Positions 44,717 through 54,814 of a DNA stretch of 64,000 nt are shown piece after piece. The notes under the pieces were generated by a model that was given only the letters and a program-made list of their open reading frames with translations, searched no databases and had not been told where the DNA came from. Position 1 is the first letter of the stretch. The number at the start of each line of letters is the position of its first letter. The stretch covers positions 124,001 to 188,000 of the forward strand of contig NZ_CP017704.1 in the NCBI RefSeq assembly GCF_002243645.1. Reading direction: 5' to 3'. The DNA is from Peribacillus simplex NBRC 15720 = DSM 1321. GTDB lineage: Bacteria > Bacillota > Bacilli > Bacillales > DSM-1321. The position numbers were made by a program, and so were the translations under genes.

Positions 44717-45490
44717 TCACGATATAACATGTAATGTCAGTTTCCCTAGTTCACCGTAATCTGCTATTATTTCATCGTTTGCCTGTATGGAAACGGCATC
44801 AGTAATTCCGCCTACTAAAACAATCATTCCTGCCTGAATGGAAAGTCCTTCACGGCTAATCATTTTTACAAGTTCCACTATCGAATGAATCGGATGATCG
44901 AGTACAGCTTCACCAAGACCCCTCTTTTGCATTTCACCATTTTGATAAAGCTTAACTTCTGCTTGAGCCCAGTCCGTGTGATATGGAGAATAAGCTTGAT
45001 TGCTAAGCAGGATTTTGGCTGAGGATGCGTTATCCGCTACTACATCGGTAAGTGTAAAAGAAAAATTTTTATAACGGCTGTCAATAACTTCTAATGCTAG
45101 AAATACACATTCTACAGCCGGCCAGACATCTTTTGCCGTTATATTTGCACCTTTCAGTTCGTCCTTGAACAAAAAAGCAAATTCGGGTTCCACTCTCGGA
45201 TGAATGAATTCCCCAACTTTTAATACTGGTTTTGTTAGTTCCATTGCAGATGTCAACCTGCCATAGATCGCTTCTTCTACCCCTACTTGCTGTTGTTTGG
45301 CTTTGCTGGTCAAGCCCATCTTCCACCCGATGAATCTGTTATCACCAGTGATCGTCTCATTTATGCTCAACTTCTGAATTTCATATGCTTGATTTACTGT
45401 TAGTTCAGGATTGGATAATGTAAGCTTATCCATTTCACGACCATTTTTTTGTGATTCGGCTACCCGTTTTGCTAGTTGATCTAGTTTCAT
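44717..45490 (-). CDS. 4-oxalocrotonate decarboxylase (2-oxo-3-hexenedioate decarboxylase)
   Basis: A 257-residue member of the FAH-like hydratase/decarboxylase family. GWKMGLTSKAKQQQVGV, IYGRLTSAM, HPRVEPEFAF with metal-binding Glu residues, and DNASSAKILL. The IYGRLTSAM form matches DmpH-type decarboxylases, while its paralogue at 47.4 kb has the hydratase-type DYGHLLDGM. It removes CO2 to give 2-oxopent-4-enoate. ATGA overlap with the aldolase gene. Confidence 0.82.
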   Translation of the reverse strand: MKLDQLAKRVAESQKNGREMDKLTLSNPELTVNQAYEIQKLSINETITGDNRFIGWKMGLTSKAKQQQVGVEEAIYGRLTSAMELTKPVLKVGEFIHPRVEPEFAFLFKDELKGANITAKDVWPAVECVFLALEVIDSRYKNFSFTLTDVVADNASSAKILLSNQAYSPYHTDWAQAEVKLYQNGEMQKRGLGEAVLDHPIHSIVELVKMISREGLSIQAGMIVLVGGITDAVSIQANDEIIADYGELGKLTLHVIS

Positions 45491-46506
45491 CTTAAAGTCC
45501 CTTCTTTCTGAAACGCCATTTGCTCAGCTACTTCAATTATGGTATCTTCCTGACCACCAACCACTTTTTGTCGACCCAGCTCCATCAAAATATCCCGGGC
45601 GTTAACTCCATACTTTTTCGCCGCTTTATTTGCATGTAATAAGAAGCTGGAGTACACGCCACTATAACCCATGATTAAACTCGAGTCTGTTATTTCCTGG
45701 GGCTTGGGCATGATTGTATTTCCAACTTCCTCCGAAAGATCTAGCATTTTATATAAGTCAATTTCGGTACGGATACCCATCCTATCCAGAACGGCAACAA
45801 GCACTTCCGTCTGGGTATTACCAGCACCTGCACCGAGACAGCGGATGCTGCCATCGATTCTATTCGCCCCTTCTTCAATTGCCATAAGTGAATTTGCCAC
45901 AGCGAGCGATAGGTTATTGTGAGCATGAAAACCAATATCGATATTCAGATTTGATCTTAATAACCGGATCCGCGTCTTCACATCTTGGGGCAAAAATGAT
46001 CCTGCTGAATCAACAACATACACAGCATCCGCTCCATAGGATTCCATTAAAATGGCTTGTTCAAGAAGTTTTTCCGGTGATGCCATGTGAGACATCATTA
46101 AAAACCCGATTGCTTCCATACCGAGATGTTTCGCAGCTTCCAGATGTTGCTTTGAGACATCCGCTTCCGTTACGTGGGTTGCAATCCGCGCCATTTTCGC
46201 CCCAACGAGAGCGGCTTCTCTTAATTGGTCGATTGTCCCTATACCAGGGATTAAAAGTACTGATATAACCGATTGGCCTGCAGCTTCAACAGCGGCTTCC
46301 ACCAATTCAATATCATTCACTTTTGAAAAACCATATTGTAAGGATGATCCGCCCAGACCATCTCCATGCGACACTTCAATATAAGGGACACCAGCAGCAC
46401 TAAGTTTCCCAGTCATGTTCTTTACTTGATCGACGGTGAATTGATGCGCCACTACATGGCTCCCATCCCGCAATGCAACTTCAGTCACCAATACATCTTT
46501 ACGCAA
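45487..46506 (-). CDS. 4-hydroxy-2-oxovalerate aldolase
   Basis: A 339-residue DmpG/MhpE-type class II aldolase that splits 4-hydroxy-2-oxovalerate to pyruvate and acetaldehyde. TEVALRDGSHVVAHQF holds the first metal-site Asp and Arg; GFHAHNNLSLAVANS holds the two His ligands. Start: TTG at 46506, five bases after AAAGGTGGGG, gives the family length; the frame runs further upstream. It would channel acetaldehyde to the dehydrogenase encoded just before it. Confidence 0.9.
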   Translation of the reverse strand: MRKDVLVTEVALRDGSHVVAHQFTVDQVKNMTGKLSAAGVPYIEVSHGDGLGGSSLQYGFSKVNDIELVEAAVEAAGQSVISVLLIPGIGTIDQLREAALVGAKMARIATHVTEADVSKQHLEAAKHLGMEAIGFLMMSHMASPEKLLEQAILMESYGADAVYVVDSAGSFLPQDVKTRIRLLRSNLNIDIGFHAHNNLSLAVANSLMAIEEGANRIDGSIRCLGAGAGNTQTEVLVAVLDRMGIRTEIDLYKMLDLSEEVGNTIMPKPQEITDSSLIMGYSGVYSSFLLHANKAAKKYGVNARDILMELGRQKVVGGQEDTIIEVAEQMAFQKEGTLR

Positions 46507-46540
46507 ATGAACCCCACCTTTACAGTTCCGATTACCTTTT

Positions 46541-47422
46541 TCAAACATAATGTTCGAATTGGCTTTTAGCGATCTCTTCCCCTACTTTTACAGCTGAAGC
46601 CGTCATTATATCCAAATTACCTGCATATACGGGAAGAAAATCCCCTAACCCTTTCACTTCCAGAAGGACTGTTATTTGTTTCCCATCAAATATCGGCTCT
46701 GTCTTCAGGCGGTACCCTGGAACATATTCAGAAACTTTTTCCGCCATCTTATTTATGGACGTTGTTATTGCTTTCACATCAAAAGAATCCGATTGAAGCA
46801 GACAATGAATGGTATCCCTCATGATGAGTGGCGGTTCGGCAGGATTCAGCAGAATGATAGCCTTCCCCTTTTTCGCTCCACCTACCTGTTCCAGGGCCCT
46901 TGCCGTCGTTTGGGTGAACTCATCAATATTAGCCCGGGTTCCGGGACCGGCACTCCTGCTGGAAATTGTGGCTATTATTTCGGCATATTCGACCTGGGCC
47001 ACTTGACTGATCGCATGAACGATGGGGATTGTCGCCTGACCGCCGCATGTAATCATGTTAACAACCGCTTCATTCAAATTTTCTTTTAAATTCACGGAAG
47101 GAACGATAAACGGTCCGATCGCGGCAGGAGTCAAGTCTATCAACTTCTTGTTCATCTTTTTCAAGGCTTCGCAGTGAAAAACATGTGCCTTCGCAGATGT
47201 TGCATCGAATAAAATGTCTGCAAGCGCCGGCCTTTCCAAAAATCCATCCATGCCATTTGCTATGACATGATGTCCGTGCATCCTAGCCTTCTTCAAACCC
47301 TCTGATTCCGTGTCGATACCAATCATTACCGACATTTCGAGAACATCCGACCGATGAATTTTCATCATTAAGTCCGTGCCGATATTCCCTGATCCAATAA
47401 TGCCTACTTTTAGTTTTTTCAA
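46541..47422 (-). CDS. acetaldehyde dehydrogenase (acetylating)
   Basis: A 293-residue DmpF/MhpF enzyme that turns acetaldehyde, NAD and CoA into acetyl-CoA. NAD loop [13 protein letters not shown] near residue 8; catalytic Cys in [13 protein letters not shown] near 125. The TTG at 47422 (reading [12 protein letters not shown] after it), ten bases after AAAGGAG, gives the standard N-terminus; the longer frame overlaps the preceding gene. Confidence 0.9.
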   Translation of the reverse strand: MKKLKVGIIGSGNIGTDLMMKIHRSDVLEMSVMIGIDTESEGLKKARMHGHHVIANGMDGFLERPALADILFDATSAKAHVFHCEALKKMNKKLIDLTPAAIGPFIVPSVNLKENLNEAVVNMITCGGQATIPIVHAISQVAQVEYAEIIATISSRSAGPGTRANIDEFTQTTARALEQVGGAKKGKAIILLNPAEPPLIMRDTIHCLLQSDSFDVKAITTSINKMAEKVSEYVPGYRLKTEPIFDGKQITVLLEVKGLGDFLPVYAGNLDIMTASAVKVGEEIAKSQFEHYV

Positions 47423-47438
47423 GGTAGCTGGGCTCCTT

Positions 47439-48221
47439 TCACTCAAAATTAACCGAGACCTTTCCAAGCTTTTCTCCAAAGTCAGCAGAAAAACGGTCAC
47501 CTGGTTTCGCTTCGATTGCTGCGGATAACGCACCGGACAAAATTACTTCGCCCGCATCCAATGAACCTTTAAACCCATACAGTTTATTTGCTAGCCAGGC
47601 CACGCAATTTGCTGGATTTCCAAGTACTGCTTCACCTGTTCCTTGGTTCATGAATTCGCCATTTTTATATAGGCTCATTCGAATGGAAGGGAGGTCGATA
47701 TCACTCAAGTGAATTTTGCGATCTCCCAGAATATATAGACCCGATGATGCATTATCCGCCACAGTGTCCGGAAGTTTAATCTTCCAATCCATCACCCGGC
47801 TATCAACCACTTCGATCGAAGCAACCACATAATCAGTGGCTTCGATTACATCAGCAACCGTAATATCGGGACCATGTAGATCTTTCTTTAAAATAAAAGC
47901 TACTTCTGCCTCCACTTTCGGTTGGATCAACCGCAGACTCGAAACACTGCCATTATTTTCTATTTTCATCCCATCAAGTAAATGTCCGTAATCTGGTTCA
48001 TTCACTCCCAGAACTTCCTGCATAGCCTTTGAAGTCAAGCCTATTTTCTTACCTGATACTTCCAGACCGGACTGGGTTTTCCTTCGAATGGTTTCAAGCT
48101 GAATTTGGTAGGCATCCTCCACGTCCAAATCCGGAATTTCACTGGTGGGGGCCGTAATCCCAATTCCTGTTTTTTCCGCTATCAAAAACCTGGCAGACCA
48201 TTCTGTTAAACTAACGTTCAT
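47439..48221 (-). CDS. 2-oxopent-4-enoate hydratase
   Basis: A 260-residue MhpD/DmpE-type hydratase: [36 protein letters not shown] with metal Glu residues, and [11 protein letters not shown]. It adds water to 2-oxopent-4-enoate to give 4-hydroxy-2-oxovalerate. It and the 44.7 kb paralogue form the consecutive decarboxylase-hydratase pair that works as a complex in meta-cleavage pathways. Confidence 0.85.
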   Translation of the reverse strand: MNVSLTEWSARFLIAEKTGIGITAPTSEIPDLDVEDAYQIQLETIRRKTQSGLEVSGKKIGLTSKAMQEVLGVNEPDYGHLLDGMKIENNGSVSSLRLIQPKVEAEVAFILKKDLHGPDITVADVIEATDYVVASIEVVDSRVMDWKIKLPDTVADNASSGLYILGDRKIHLSDIDLPSIRMSLYKNGEFMNQGTGEAVLGNPANCVAWLANKLYGFKGSLDAGEVILSGALSAAIEAKPGDRFSADFGEKLGKVSVNFE

Positions 48222-48238
48222 GTTGCTTCCCCCCTCCT

Positions 48239-49714
48239 TTATAATTTAATCGTGACGTTAGACAGTTCACTGTAAAATTCGAAACTATGAGACCCGCCTT
48301 CACGGCCGATGCCACTGTGCTTCATACCACCAAAAGGTGTGCGCAAATCACGCAAATACCAAGTATTCACCCAGATAATGCCCGCCTCTATTTTAGAAGC
48401 GACACGATGCGCTCTCCTTAAATCATTGGTCCAAATCGTTGCCCCCAGTCCGTAATGAGTATCATTAGCGTGCTCCAGTACTTCTTCTTCCGTTTCGAAA
48501 GGCATGACCGTTACCACAGGACCAAAAATTTCTTCCCGTACACAACGGGATTCACGCGTAACTCCGGCAATAATTGTCGGCTCAATGAAAAAACCTTTGT
48601 CAAACTGTCCGGCTCTTCTTCCTCCAGTTAATATTTTCGCTCCTTCTTCTTTCGCCAGGTCAATGTAACTCATCACTTTTTTATAATGTTCTTTTCCTAT
48701 TACAGCTCCTACTTCCGTTTCGGAATCAAACGGATCCCCGACTTTTAATTTTTTTGTTCGCGCGACCATCTTTTCAAGGAATTCGTCATACAATTCTTGC
48801 TGAACATAGATTCGTGATCCACATAAACAAACTTCACCTTGGTTCATGAAGCTTGATTTCAATGTCGTTTCGATTACTTCATCAAGATTCGAGTCTGCAA
48901 ACACAATATTCGGATTTTTCCCGCCCAGTTCAAAAGAGATTTTTTTCAACGTGGGGGCGGCAGCTTTCATAATCGCTGTTCCCGTTCTTGTTTCCCCAGT
49001 GAATGTTATCGCATCGACGTCAGGATGTTCACTTAGAGCAGCTCCAGCTGAATTTCCACCATATCCATGCACAAGGTTGACGACTCCATCAGGAACTCCC
49101 GCTTCCTTACAAATCTCCATTAACTTTGTCGCTGTCATCGGTGTCAGTTCAGCTGGTTTCATAACCGCTGTATTGCCAGCTGCCAGGCATGGTGCCAATT
49201 TCCATGTCAACAATAGCAGAGGTAAATTCCAAGGATTAATCATCCCTACCACCCCTACGGGCCGCCTAATCGAATAATGAAGTGCAATGTTGTTCTGGTT
49301 GAATGATTCATTACCGAGTGTAGTGATATAGTCCGCAAAAAAGTGGAAATTGTGAGCTGAACGCTTGATGTCCATTTCCAGTGCAAGGCTATATGGTTTC
49401 CCTGTATCAAGGGTTTCCAAAATTGTCAGTTCTTCTTTCTTTTCCAAAATGAGATCTCCGATTCGTCTTAGAACCGCAGAGCGTTCATTATCGGTAAAAG
49501 ATTTCCAAGGACCTTTAAGGGCATGTCTTGCTGCAGAAACAGCCTGATTCACCTCCTCTTTTCCTCCTTCCGCAACCCATCCAAGTATTTCTTCCGTTGC
49601 GGGATTGATATTATCAAAAGTCTTGGATTGATTTGGATTCAGGAATTCCCCGTTAATAAAGTGCCGGCAATCTATTGATTTAGTTGTATTTATACTATCT
49701 TTTGCTGCTTGCAT
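48239..49714 (-). CDS. 2-aminomuconate semialdehyde dehydrogenase
   Basis: A 491-residue NAD aldehyde dehydrogenase. NPWNLPLLLLTWKLAP, FTGETRTG for NAD, catalytic Glu in SFELGGKNP near 268 and Cys in GEVCLCGSR near 302. The RHFINGEFLNP and GPWKSFTDNERS features are those of 2-hydroxymuconic/2-aminomuconic semialdehyde dehydrogenases (AmnC, NbaE). In this cluster it oxidises the decarboxylated ring-cleavage product to 2-aminomuconate. Confidence 0.88.
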   Translation of the reverse strand: MQAAKDSINTTKSIDCRHFINGEFLNPNQSKTFDNINPATEEILGWVAEGGKEEVNQAVSAARHALKGPWKSFTDNERSAVLRRIGDLILEKKEELTILETLDTGKPYSLALEMDIKRSAHNFHFFADYITTLGNESFNQNNIALHYSIRRPVGVVGMINPWNLPLLLLTWKLAPCLAAGNTAVMKPAELTPMTATKLMEICKEAGVPDGVVNLVHGYGGNSAGAALSEHPDVDAITFTGETRTGTAIMKAAAPTLKKISFELGGKNPNIVFADSNLDEVIETTLKSSFMNQGEVCLCGSRIYVQQELYDEFLEKMVARTKKLKVGDPFDSETEVGAVIGKEHYKKVMSYIDLAKEEGAKILTGGRRAGQFDKGFFIEPTIIAGVTRESRCVREEIFGPVVTVMPFETEEEVLEHANDTHYGLGATIWTNDLRRAHRVASKIEAGIIWVNTWYLRDLRTPFGGMKHSGIGREGGSHSFEFYSELSNVTIKL

Positions 49715-49760
49715 GAAACATCCCTCTCCCTTTATTGAGACACTGGCTTAGTCAAATGCC

Positions 49761-50222
49761 TCAATCTTGTATTTCCACAATCATTTCAATTTCAATTGCA
49801 GTGTTATTTGGAAGCTGGGCCATTCCCACTGCTGACCGAGCATGTCTACCCCTCTCTCCAAATACGGCCACAAGCAGGTCTGATGCGCCATTCAATACTT
49901 TGGGCTGACCTGTGAAATTTTCGGCTGAATTAACCATTCCGAGAATTTTGATTACCTTCTTCACTCTGGATAGCTCTCCAAGCTCATCCTTCAGCACCCT
50001 CAGAAGATTAATCATTGACTGCCTCGCTGCCTGATACCCTTCCTCTTCCGTCAGCTCTTTGCCAACCTTGCCGTGATATTCATCAACACCTTGTCCGGAT
50101 GTGAAGATCAAATTCCCCACCCGAACGTGGCTAACGTAGTTGCCGACCGCTTCCCTTGGCGGCTCAAGCATGATTCCAAGCTCTTCAAGGACTTGTTCTG
50201 GCGCTTTAATCTGTTTTTCCAT
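49761..50222 (-). CDS. 2-aminomuconate deaminase, RidA/YjgF family
   Basis: A 153-residue RidA-fold protein: GNLIFTSGQGVDEYHGKVGK, GMVNSAENFTGQPKVLNGAS, GERGRHARSAVGMAQLPNN with the conserved Arg and a terminal IEIEMIVEI. By position between ACMSD and the dehydrogenase it is the deaminase converting 2-aminomuconate to 4-oxalocrotonate with loss of ammonia (NbaF/AmnD role). Its start overlaps the ACMSD end by 17 bases. Confidence 0.82.
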   Translation of the reverse strand: MEKQIKAPEQVLEELGIMLEPPREAVGNYVSHVRVGNLIFTSGQGVDEYHGKVGKELTEEEGYQAARQSMINLLRVLKDELGELSRVKKVIKILGMVNSAENFTGQPKVLNGASDLLVAVFGERGRHARSAVGMAQLPNNTAIEIEMIVEIQD

Positions 50223-51225
50223 GCTTCTCCCCTCGTGATTCCAAATTTAAAAACCTCAATGCATTTCCCCCTAAAAGATTCGCTTTCACTTCATCTGATA
50301 GATTCAGAGTGTCATTAATTACTTGACCTGGAGGCTTTTCTCTCAATAAAAATGGATAGTCGGAACCCATCAGCACTTTCTTATATCCAAAACGGTCAAT
50401 CAGATACTGAATATTCCGGGTATCATAGTTCAGGGAATCAAAATAAAACTTTTGTGCATAATGGCTTGGTGGCATTGATGTTTTTCTTAAATCAGGCCAT
50501 ACTTCCCATCCCTGATCGATCCGAGGTAAAATATATGGAAGTGAGCCCCCGCCATGTGCAAAACAGATTTTCAGATCCGGGAACTTTTCCATGACGCCAC
50601 TCCATGCAATGCTTGCTGCCGCCAATGCCGTTTCACTCGGCATCGCCACTGTATACATGAGGTTATGCCTTTCCGTTCGGTCTTTTGCCATTGTTTCCCA
50701 TGGATGAATAAACAGAGGGACTTTCCATTTTTCGGCCATCTGGAAGAACTCCAATAATACGGGTGAATCCAGATTTTCTCCATTTACGTTAGTACCAATT
50801 TCGATCCCCGCCAGGCCCAGCTCAAATTTACAGCGTTCCATTTCCCCAATTGCCACTTTCAAATCCTGAAGCGGTACAGTACCGAGACCGATGAACCTGT
50901 CAGGATGCCTGTTCACAGTCTCAGCAATGAAATCATTCTGGAACTGGGACATGTATAGCGCCTGGTCAATTGGCGCCCAGTATGAAAATGTCACTGGCAC
51001 CGGTGAGAGCACCTGCATATCGACTCCTTCCGCATCCATATCCTGAATGCGTTTTTCAGGGTCCCATACCTGGTCAGTCACTTTCCTGAACAGCTTTCCG
51101 CTTACCATGATATCCGCCCCGCAAGAACATTTCTGCTCTAGGACTGGCCAGCGTCCCTGACCAAATTTACCGGTTAAGTCTGGCAGGTCCAACGGAAGAA
51201 TATGTGTATGAAAATCTATTCGCAT
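50206..51225 (-). CDS. 2-amino-3-carboxymuconate-6-semialdehyde decarboxylase (ACMSD)
   Basis: A 339-residue amidohydrolase-fold decarboxylase. Zinc ligands: DFHTHILP (His6, His8), FIHPWE, FAHGGGSLP and the Asp in MGSDYPF. This set is that of Pseudomonas ACMSD (NbaD). It removes the carboxylate from the 3-hydroxyanthranilate ring-cleavage product. Overlaps the dioxygenase gene by ten bases. Confidence 0.9.
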   Translation of the reverse strand: MRIDFHTHILPLDLPDLTGKFGQGRWPVLEQKCSCGADIMVSGKLFRKVTDQVWDPEKRIQDMDAEGVDMQVLSPVPVTFSYWAPIDQALYMSQFQNDFIAETVNRHPDRFIGLGTVPLQDLKVAIGEMERCKFELGLAGIEIGTNVNGENLDSPVLLEFFQMAEKWKVPLFIHPWETMAKDRTERHNLMYTVAMPSETALAAASIAWSGVMEKFPDLKICFAHGGGSLPYILPRIDQGWEVWPDLRKTSMPPSHYAQKFYFDSLNYDTRNIQYLIDRFGYKKVLMGSDYPFLLREKPPGQVINDTLNLSDEVKANLLGGNALRFLNLESRGEKHGKTD

Positions 51226-51776
51226 TTCCAGGCCTCAACGTTTTCTGACATGACATGACCGCATACATGGCAAGTGCGAAGTTCCTTACTTCCATTGAAG
51301 GCTTCAATGGCTTCTTTCACCTGGACCTCAATATTCGTCAATTGGATCGTAACTTTGTGCATCTCATGATTACAATTCCCACAGAACCAAACAAAATCTT
51401 CAAGTTCATCTTTAGCACGCTTGCGCTCTATGACAATGCCGTAAGTATCAGATACACGATGAGGAGAATGAGGTACACCAGCTGGCAGCATAAACATTTC
51501 CCCCTCCTTTACCTCCACTACTTCACGCTCACCGTTTTGATTGATGCATTCTACATAGCAGGAGCCTTTTATCTGATAAAACAACTCGTCAGAAGGGTCT
51601 ACATGAAAATCCCGCCGATAATTTGGACCACCCAGAAGCATGACAATGAATTCGGAATCTTCCCAAAGCACTTTGTTATTAACCGGCGGTTTCAATAAAT
51701 TTTTATTGTCTTCAATAACTTTTATTAGATTTAATGATCTAGCCTGTAATTTTGAAGATTGAGCATATCCTTTCAT
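51216..51776 (-). CDS. 3-hydroxyanthranilate 3,4-dioxygenase
   Basis: A 186-residue cupin dioxygenase that opens the ring of 3-hydroxyanthranilate. RRDFHVDPSDELFYQIKG supplies the iron ligands His58 and Glu64, with the second His in PAGVPHSPHR. A C-terminal rubredoxin-like iron site, CGNCNHEMH and CHVCGHVM, is present as in bacterial NbaC. ATG follows GGAGGTAGTTTATTT. First gene after the regulator. Confidence 0.92.
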   Translation of the reverse strand: MKGYAQSSKLQARSLNLIKVIEDNKNLLKPPVNNKVLWEDSEFIVMLLGGPNYRRDFHVDPSDELFYQIKGSCYVECINQNGEREVVEVKEGEMFMLPAGVPHSPHRVSDTYGIVIERKRAKDELEDFVWFCGNCNHEMHKVTIQLTNIEVQVKEAIEAFNGSKELRTCHVCGHVMSENVEAWKCE

Positions 51777-51814
51777 AAATAAACTACCTCCAGTTTTCTT
51801 AATAGTCCGAAAAT

Positions 51815-52564
51815 TTACATTAACGACATATAACCAACCTGTTTTGAAATCATTTGTGCCGATCGTATCACAGACTGAATAATTCTCGTTTTTTCTTTCC
51901 CAATCATATAATGTCGATCCCCGACAAGGTTAAGTGCTGCAATAACTTGGCCATTATAGGATTTAATGGGTGCTGCAACGCCATATAACCCAAAATCATT
52001 TTCGTCATCACTAATCGCAAATCCTTGTTTGCGGATGTCCTTTAATTCTTCATTCAATTGGTTAATGCAAGTAATCGTGTTAGTTGAGTGCTTCAATAGC
52101 CCTTTTGCAAGCGTAGGCTGAATAAAGGATGGGTTAAAGGCAAGTAATACTTTCCCGCTGCTCGTACAATGAGCTGGTTTTCTTGCGCCTATATATGTGG
52201 TCATATGCTCGGCATGAGGGGACGACATTTTCATCACAAACCTGACTTCGCCTTCGTGAAACATACCGATGTGAGAATTTCCCCTAAATTGCAGGACAAG
52301 ATTACTGATAATTGGACCTGCCTCATAATGAATATCCTGCTGATACATGACTTTACTGCTCCACTCAAGTAACTTCCACCCAAGCCGGTATTTTCGATCT
52401 TTTCCTTGGATCAGCATCCCTTCCTTGCACATCGTTTTCACTAGATGATGAGATGAGCTTGGACTCATATTCAATTTTTCAGCTATTTCCTTATTTCCAA
52501 GTGAGGGTTCTTCATTAGTGAATAAATCAAGTATCTTTATTAGCTTCTCAACGGAAGAAATCAT
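51815..52564 (-). CDS. IclR-family transcriptional regulator
   Basis: A 249-residue regulator: winged HTH (about 1-70; EEPSLGNKEIAEKLNMSPSS, HHLVKTMCKEGML) and an IclR effector domain (about 75-249; RKPAHCTSSGKVLLAF). It lies inside the catabolic cluster, 31 bases after the monooxygenase gene and on the same strand. The palindrome at 54630-54648 is its best operator candidate. The inducer is probably anthranilate or a pathway intermediate; inference. Confidence 0.87.
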   Translation of the reverse strand: MISSVEKLIKILDLFTNEEPSLGNKEIAEKLNMSPSSSHHLVKTMCKEGMLIQGKDRKYRLGWKLLEWSSKVMYQQDIHYEAGPIISNLVLQFRGNSHIGMFHEGEVRFVMKMSSPHAEHMTTYIGARKPAHCTSSGKVLLAFNPSFIQPTLAKGLLKHSTNTITCINQLNEELKDIRKQGFAISDDENDFGLYGVAAPIKSYNGQVIAALNLVGDRHYMIGKEKTRIIQSVIRSAQMISKQVGYMSLM

Positions 52565-52595
52565 GACGGCCCCCCTGCCTATTCAACTATTAAAA

Positions 52596-54077
52596 TTACT
52601 GGTTAACCGCATCGATGGCTACTTTCATCGGTTTGTTAAGCACTTCATCGACCATACTAAAGTTCTTGTTTTTCTTATATTTATTATAAAAAATAGCTCT
52701 TTTCCGAACTGGATCACCCGTGTAATAACGCTCGTATTGAAGGAGGCGCTGCCCAAATGCTTCCCCGCATAAATCCCAAGCAAGTTTAAACACCCTTACC
52801 CGCTCTTCCGCTGAAACTCCGCTTCGGCCTCCATAATATTTATCGATATCACTGCGTAATTCCGGATTATCAAAGTCGGCCCCTGTCGGAGACATCAACA
52901 GCCCGCCAGCTCCAATGGTCTGTATAACCTCTATGGCACGGGGATACATCTCTGGAAGGAAACCGCGAATCGTTTCCAATGCATCCGGATTTGGCCGGGC
53001 CTCACCGTAGTCATTAATCGTATACTCATATTCTGCTACCCGAAGCAGTGAACGGATTACTTCGACGGATTGAACAAGTTCACCCAAATCACGCTGTACA
53101 TGCAGGAATCCATCAACTCCGATCGAGTCTGCCACTTTACAAGCAACTTCAACGGCAAATGCCAGTTTAATATATCCACGCACTCCTGATTGGTGAGCAG
53201 GCTGTTCAGCGATCCCCGTCATTGGATACAAACGGTTTGCCGCCTCAACATTGTTGTATAGGAAGACGCGATTCCAAGGAACCAGTACATCATTAAATAC
53301 AAGCAGGGCATCCATTTCCTCATAGCGGGAAGCCAGTGGATGGTCAAACATCGAGCGTGTTCCGTCCTGCATTGGTTCCCGGCAGATTATTCGCAGTCCA
53401 GGCGTATCGATCGGCAGTGCAAATGCTACCGCGTGACGTTCATCCCCTGGTGTGAATCCTGGGAAAGAATAGATAATCACCTCATCTGTAATGGGTGCAA
53501 GGGTTGCTAACATTTTTGCACCGCGTACCAGTATTCCTTCTTCTTTTTCCTCAACGGTCCCTAAGTGGGTATATGTTTCTTTTTGTTCATGAGATTGCTT
53601 GCTTCGATCATTTTGAGGATTAATGATCGCATGCGTTAAGAATAAATCATTGTCACGAATATAGGTATAATAATCCTGGATGTTCTTAGACCAGTCTGTG
53701 TTGTATTTATCAAGAAACCAGGAATTATGTGCCATGGAAGTGACCACGACATTTAAAAAGTCCGGCGTTCTCCCCATTAGTCCATATGTCATCCTTGCAT
53801 ACACTTCAAATAATTTACTTCTTTTTTGCAGATCCTCCGATGTCTTCGGGAATAAGAAAGCATTGTTAACACGTTCACCTGTTTCTTTGCAAATGTGGGT
53901 GATTTCATCTTGATATTCCGGGTCATGTTGAATGTCATACAACTTCGCAATTTCTTGTATCGGCTGTTTAAAAGTTGGCTCATTATAAATATCCTCAACC
54001 ACTCTTCCACCAAGCCAGACTTCTGGCTTTCTGGATTTAATTCTATTAATATATTCTTCGCCGGTTTTAATGCCCAT
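52596..54077 (-). CDS. flavin-dependent monooxygenase, HpaB family; probable anthranilate 3-monooxygenase
   Basis: A 493-residue oxygenase of the 4-hydroxyphenylacetate 3-monooxygenase family: [55 protein letters not shown], and [21 protein letters not shown]. It uses FADH2 from a partner reductase to ortho-hydroxylate an aromatic ring. In Geobacillus thermodenitrificans a member of this family is an FAD-dependent anthranilate 3-monooxygenase feeding 3-hydroxyanthranilate cleavage. The same neighbour set here makes that the favoured substrate over 4-hydroxyphenylacetate, whose own meta-cleavage genes are absent. Confidence 0.82.
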   Translation of the reverse strand: MGIKTGEEYINRIKSRKPEVWLGGRVVEDIYNEPTFKQPIQEIAKLYDIQHDPEYQDEITHICKETGERVNNAFLFPKTSEDLQKRSKLFEVYARMTYGLMGRTPDFLNVVVTSMAHNSWFLDKYNTDWSKNIQDYYTYIRDNDLFLTHAIINPQNDRSKQSHEQKETYTHLGTVEEKEEGILVRGAKMLATLAPITDEVIIYSFPGFTPGDERHAVAFALPIDTPGLRIICREPMQDGTRSMFDHPLASRYEEMDALLVFNDVLVPWNRVFLYNNVEAANRLYPMTGIAEQPAHQSGVRGYIKLAFAVEVACKVADSIGVDGFLHVQRDLGELVQSVEVIRSLLRVAEYEYTINDYGEARPNPDALETIRGFLPEMYPRAIEVIQTIGAGGLLMSPTGADFDNPELRSDIDKYYGGRSGVSAEERVRVFKLAWDLCGEAFGQRLLQYERYYTGDPVRKRAIFYNKYKKNKNFSMVDEVLNKPMKVAIDAVNQ

Positions 54078-54094
54078 AAGAATAAGAATCCCCC

Positions 54095-54562
54095 TTAATT
54101 TACAAGTTGTTTAGCAGACCCCATTTTCCCTTGATAAAAAGTAAGCGCTTCCAAATCTTCAAAATGTAACTCCTGGATCTCACCGATGAACAATACATGA
54201 TCACCAGCATCATACTCTTTCCATGGTTTGCATTCCATCCAGGCAACACTTCCATTTATTTTTGGCGAAATCCCCTTGTTATCCCAGTCAATCTCAAGTG
54301 TTTCCTGTTTACTTCCAGCAAATTTCCATGCAATGGATTCTTGTTCATCCGACAAAATATTAATGGTAAAAGATTTATCTTTCATGCTAGTGCAGGCTTT
54401 TGCTTCTTTATGAATTGATACTAAAGCAAGCGGGGGATCCAAGGAAACCGAGGTAAATGAATTCACAGTAATGCCCTTTTGAACTTTCCCATCAAACCAG
54501 CTCACAATCGTAACTCCGGTTGGGAATTTACCAAAGCAATTTCTCAACTCGCGCCCATTCAT
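54095..54562 (-). CDS. flavin reductase, HpaC family
   Basis: A 155-residue flavin reductase domain protein: [38 protein letters not shown], and [20 protein letters not shown]. It supplies reduced flavin to the HpaB-type oxygenase encoded 17 bases downstream. Very strong ribosome site GGAGGTGATAAG. First gene of the anthranilate operon. Confidence 0.9.
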   Translation of the reverse strand: MNGRELRNCFGKFPTGVTIVSWFDGKVQKGITVNSFTSVSLDPPLALVSIHKEAKACTSMKDKSFTINILSDEQESIAWKFAGSKQETLEIDWDNKGISPKINGSVAWMECKPWKEYDAGDHVLFIGEIQELHFEDLEALTFYQGKMGSAKQLVN

Positions 54563-54594
54563 CTTATCACCTCCTACTCTTTTATTATGAATTC

Positions 54595-54648
54595 ATTATA
54601 GTAAACTTAATAAACTTAAAAATCCATATAATTTCATAATATGAAATT
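54595..54648 (-). promoter_or_regulatory. promoter and palindromic operator of the anthranilate operon
   Basis: Minus strand -10 TATAAT at 54595-54600 with a poor -35 about 17 bases upstream. Just beyond lies the palindrome AATTTCATA-A-TATGAAATT (54630-54648), perfect over nine-base arms, centred near -50. A weak -35 with an adjacent dyad fits activation or repression by the IclR regulator. Confidence 0.55.
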
Positions 54649-54814
54649 TAAGAAAAATTTTTAATAGCTCTTATTAATTGTGAACTATCGTATAAAAGAA
54701 CGCCCCCAAGAAAAGACTTTCATTACCGCATTATCAAAAATCAGTGTTAAACTATCCATGATCATTCATATTTCCAGCTTAATTAATAATGATCTTTTGG
54801 GTTGACTCGAATAT

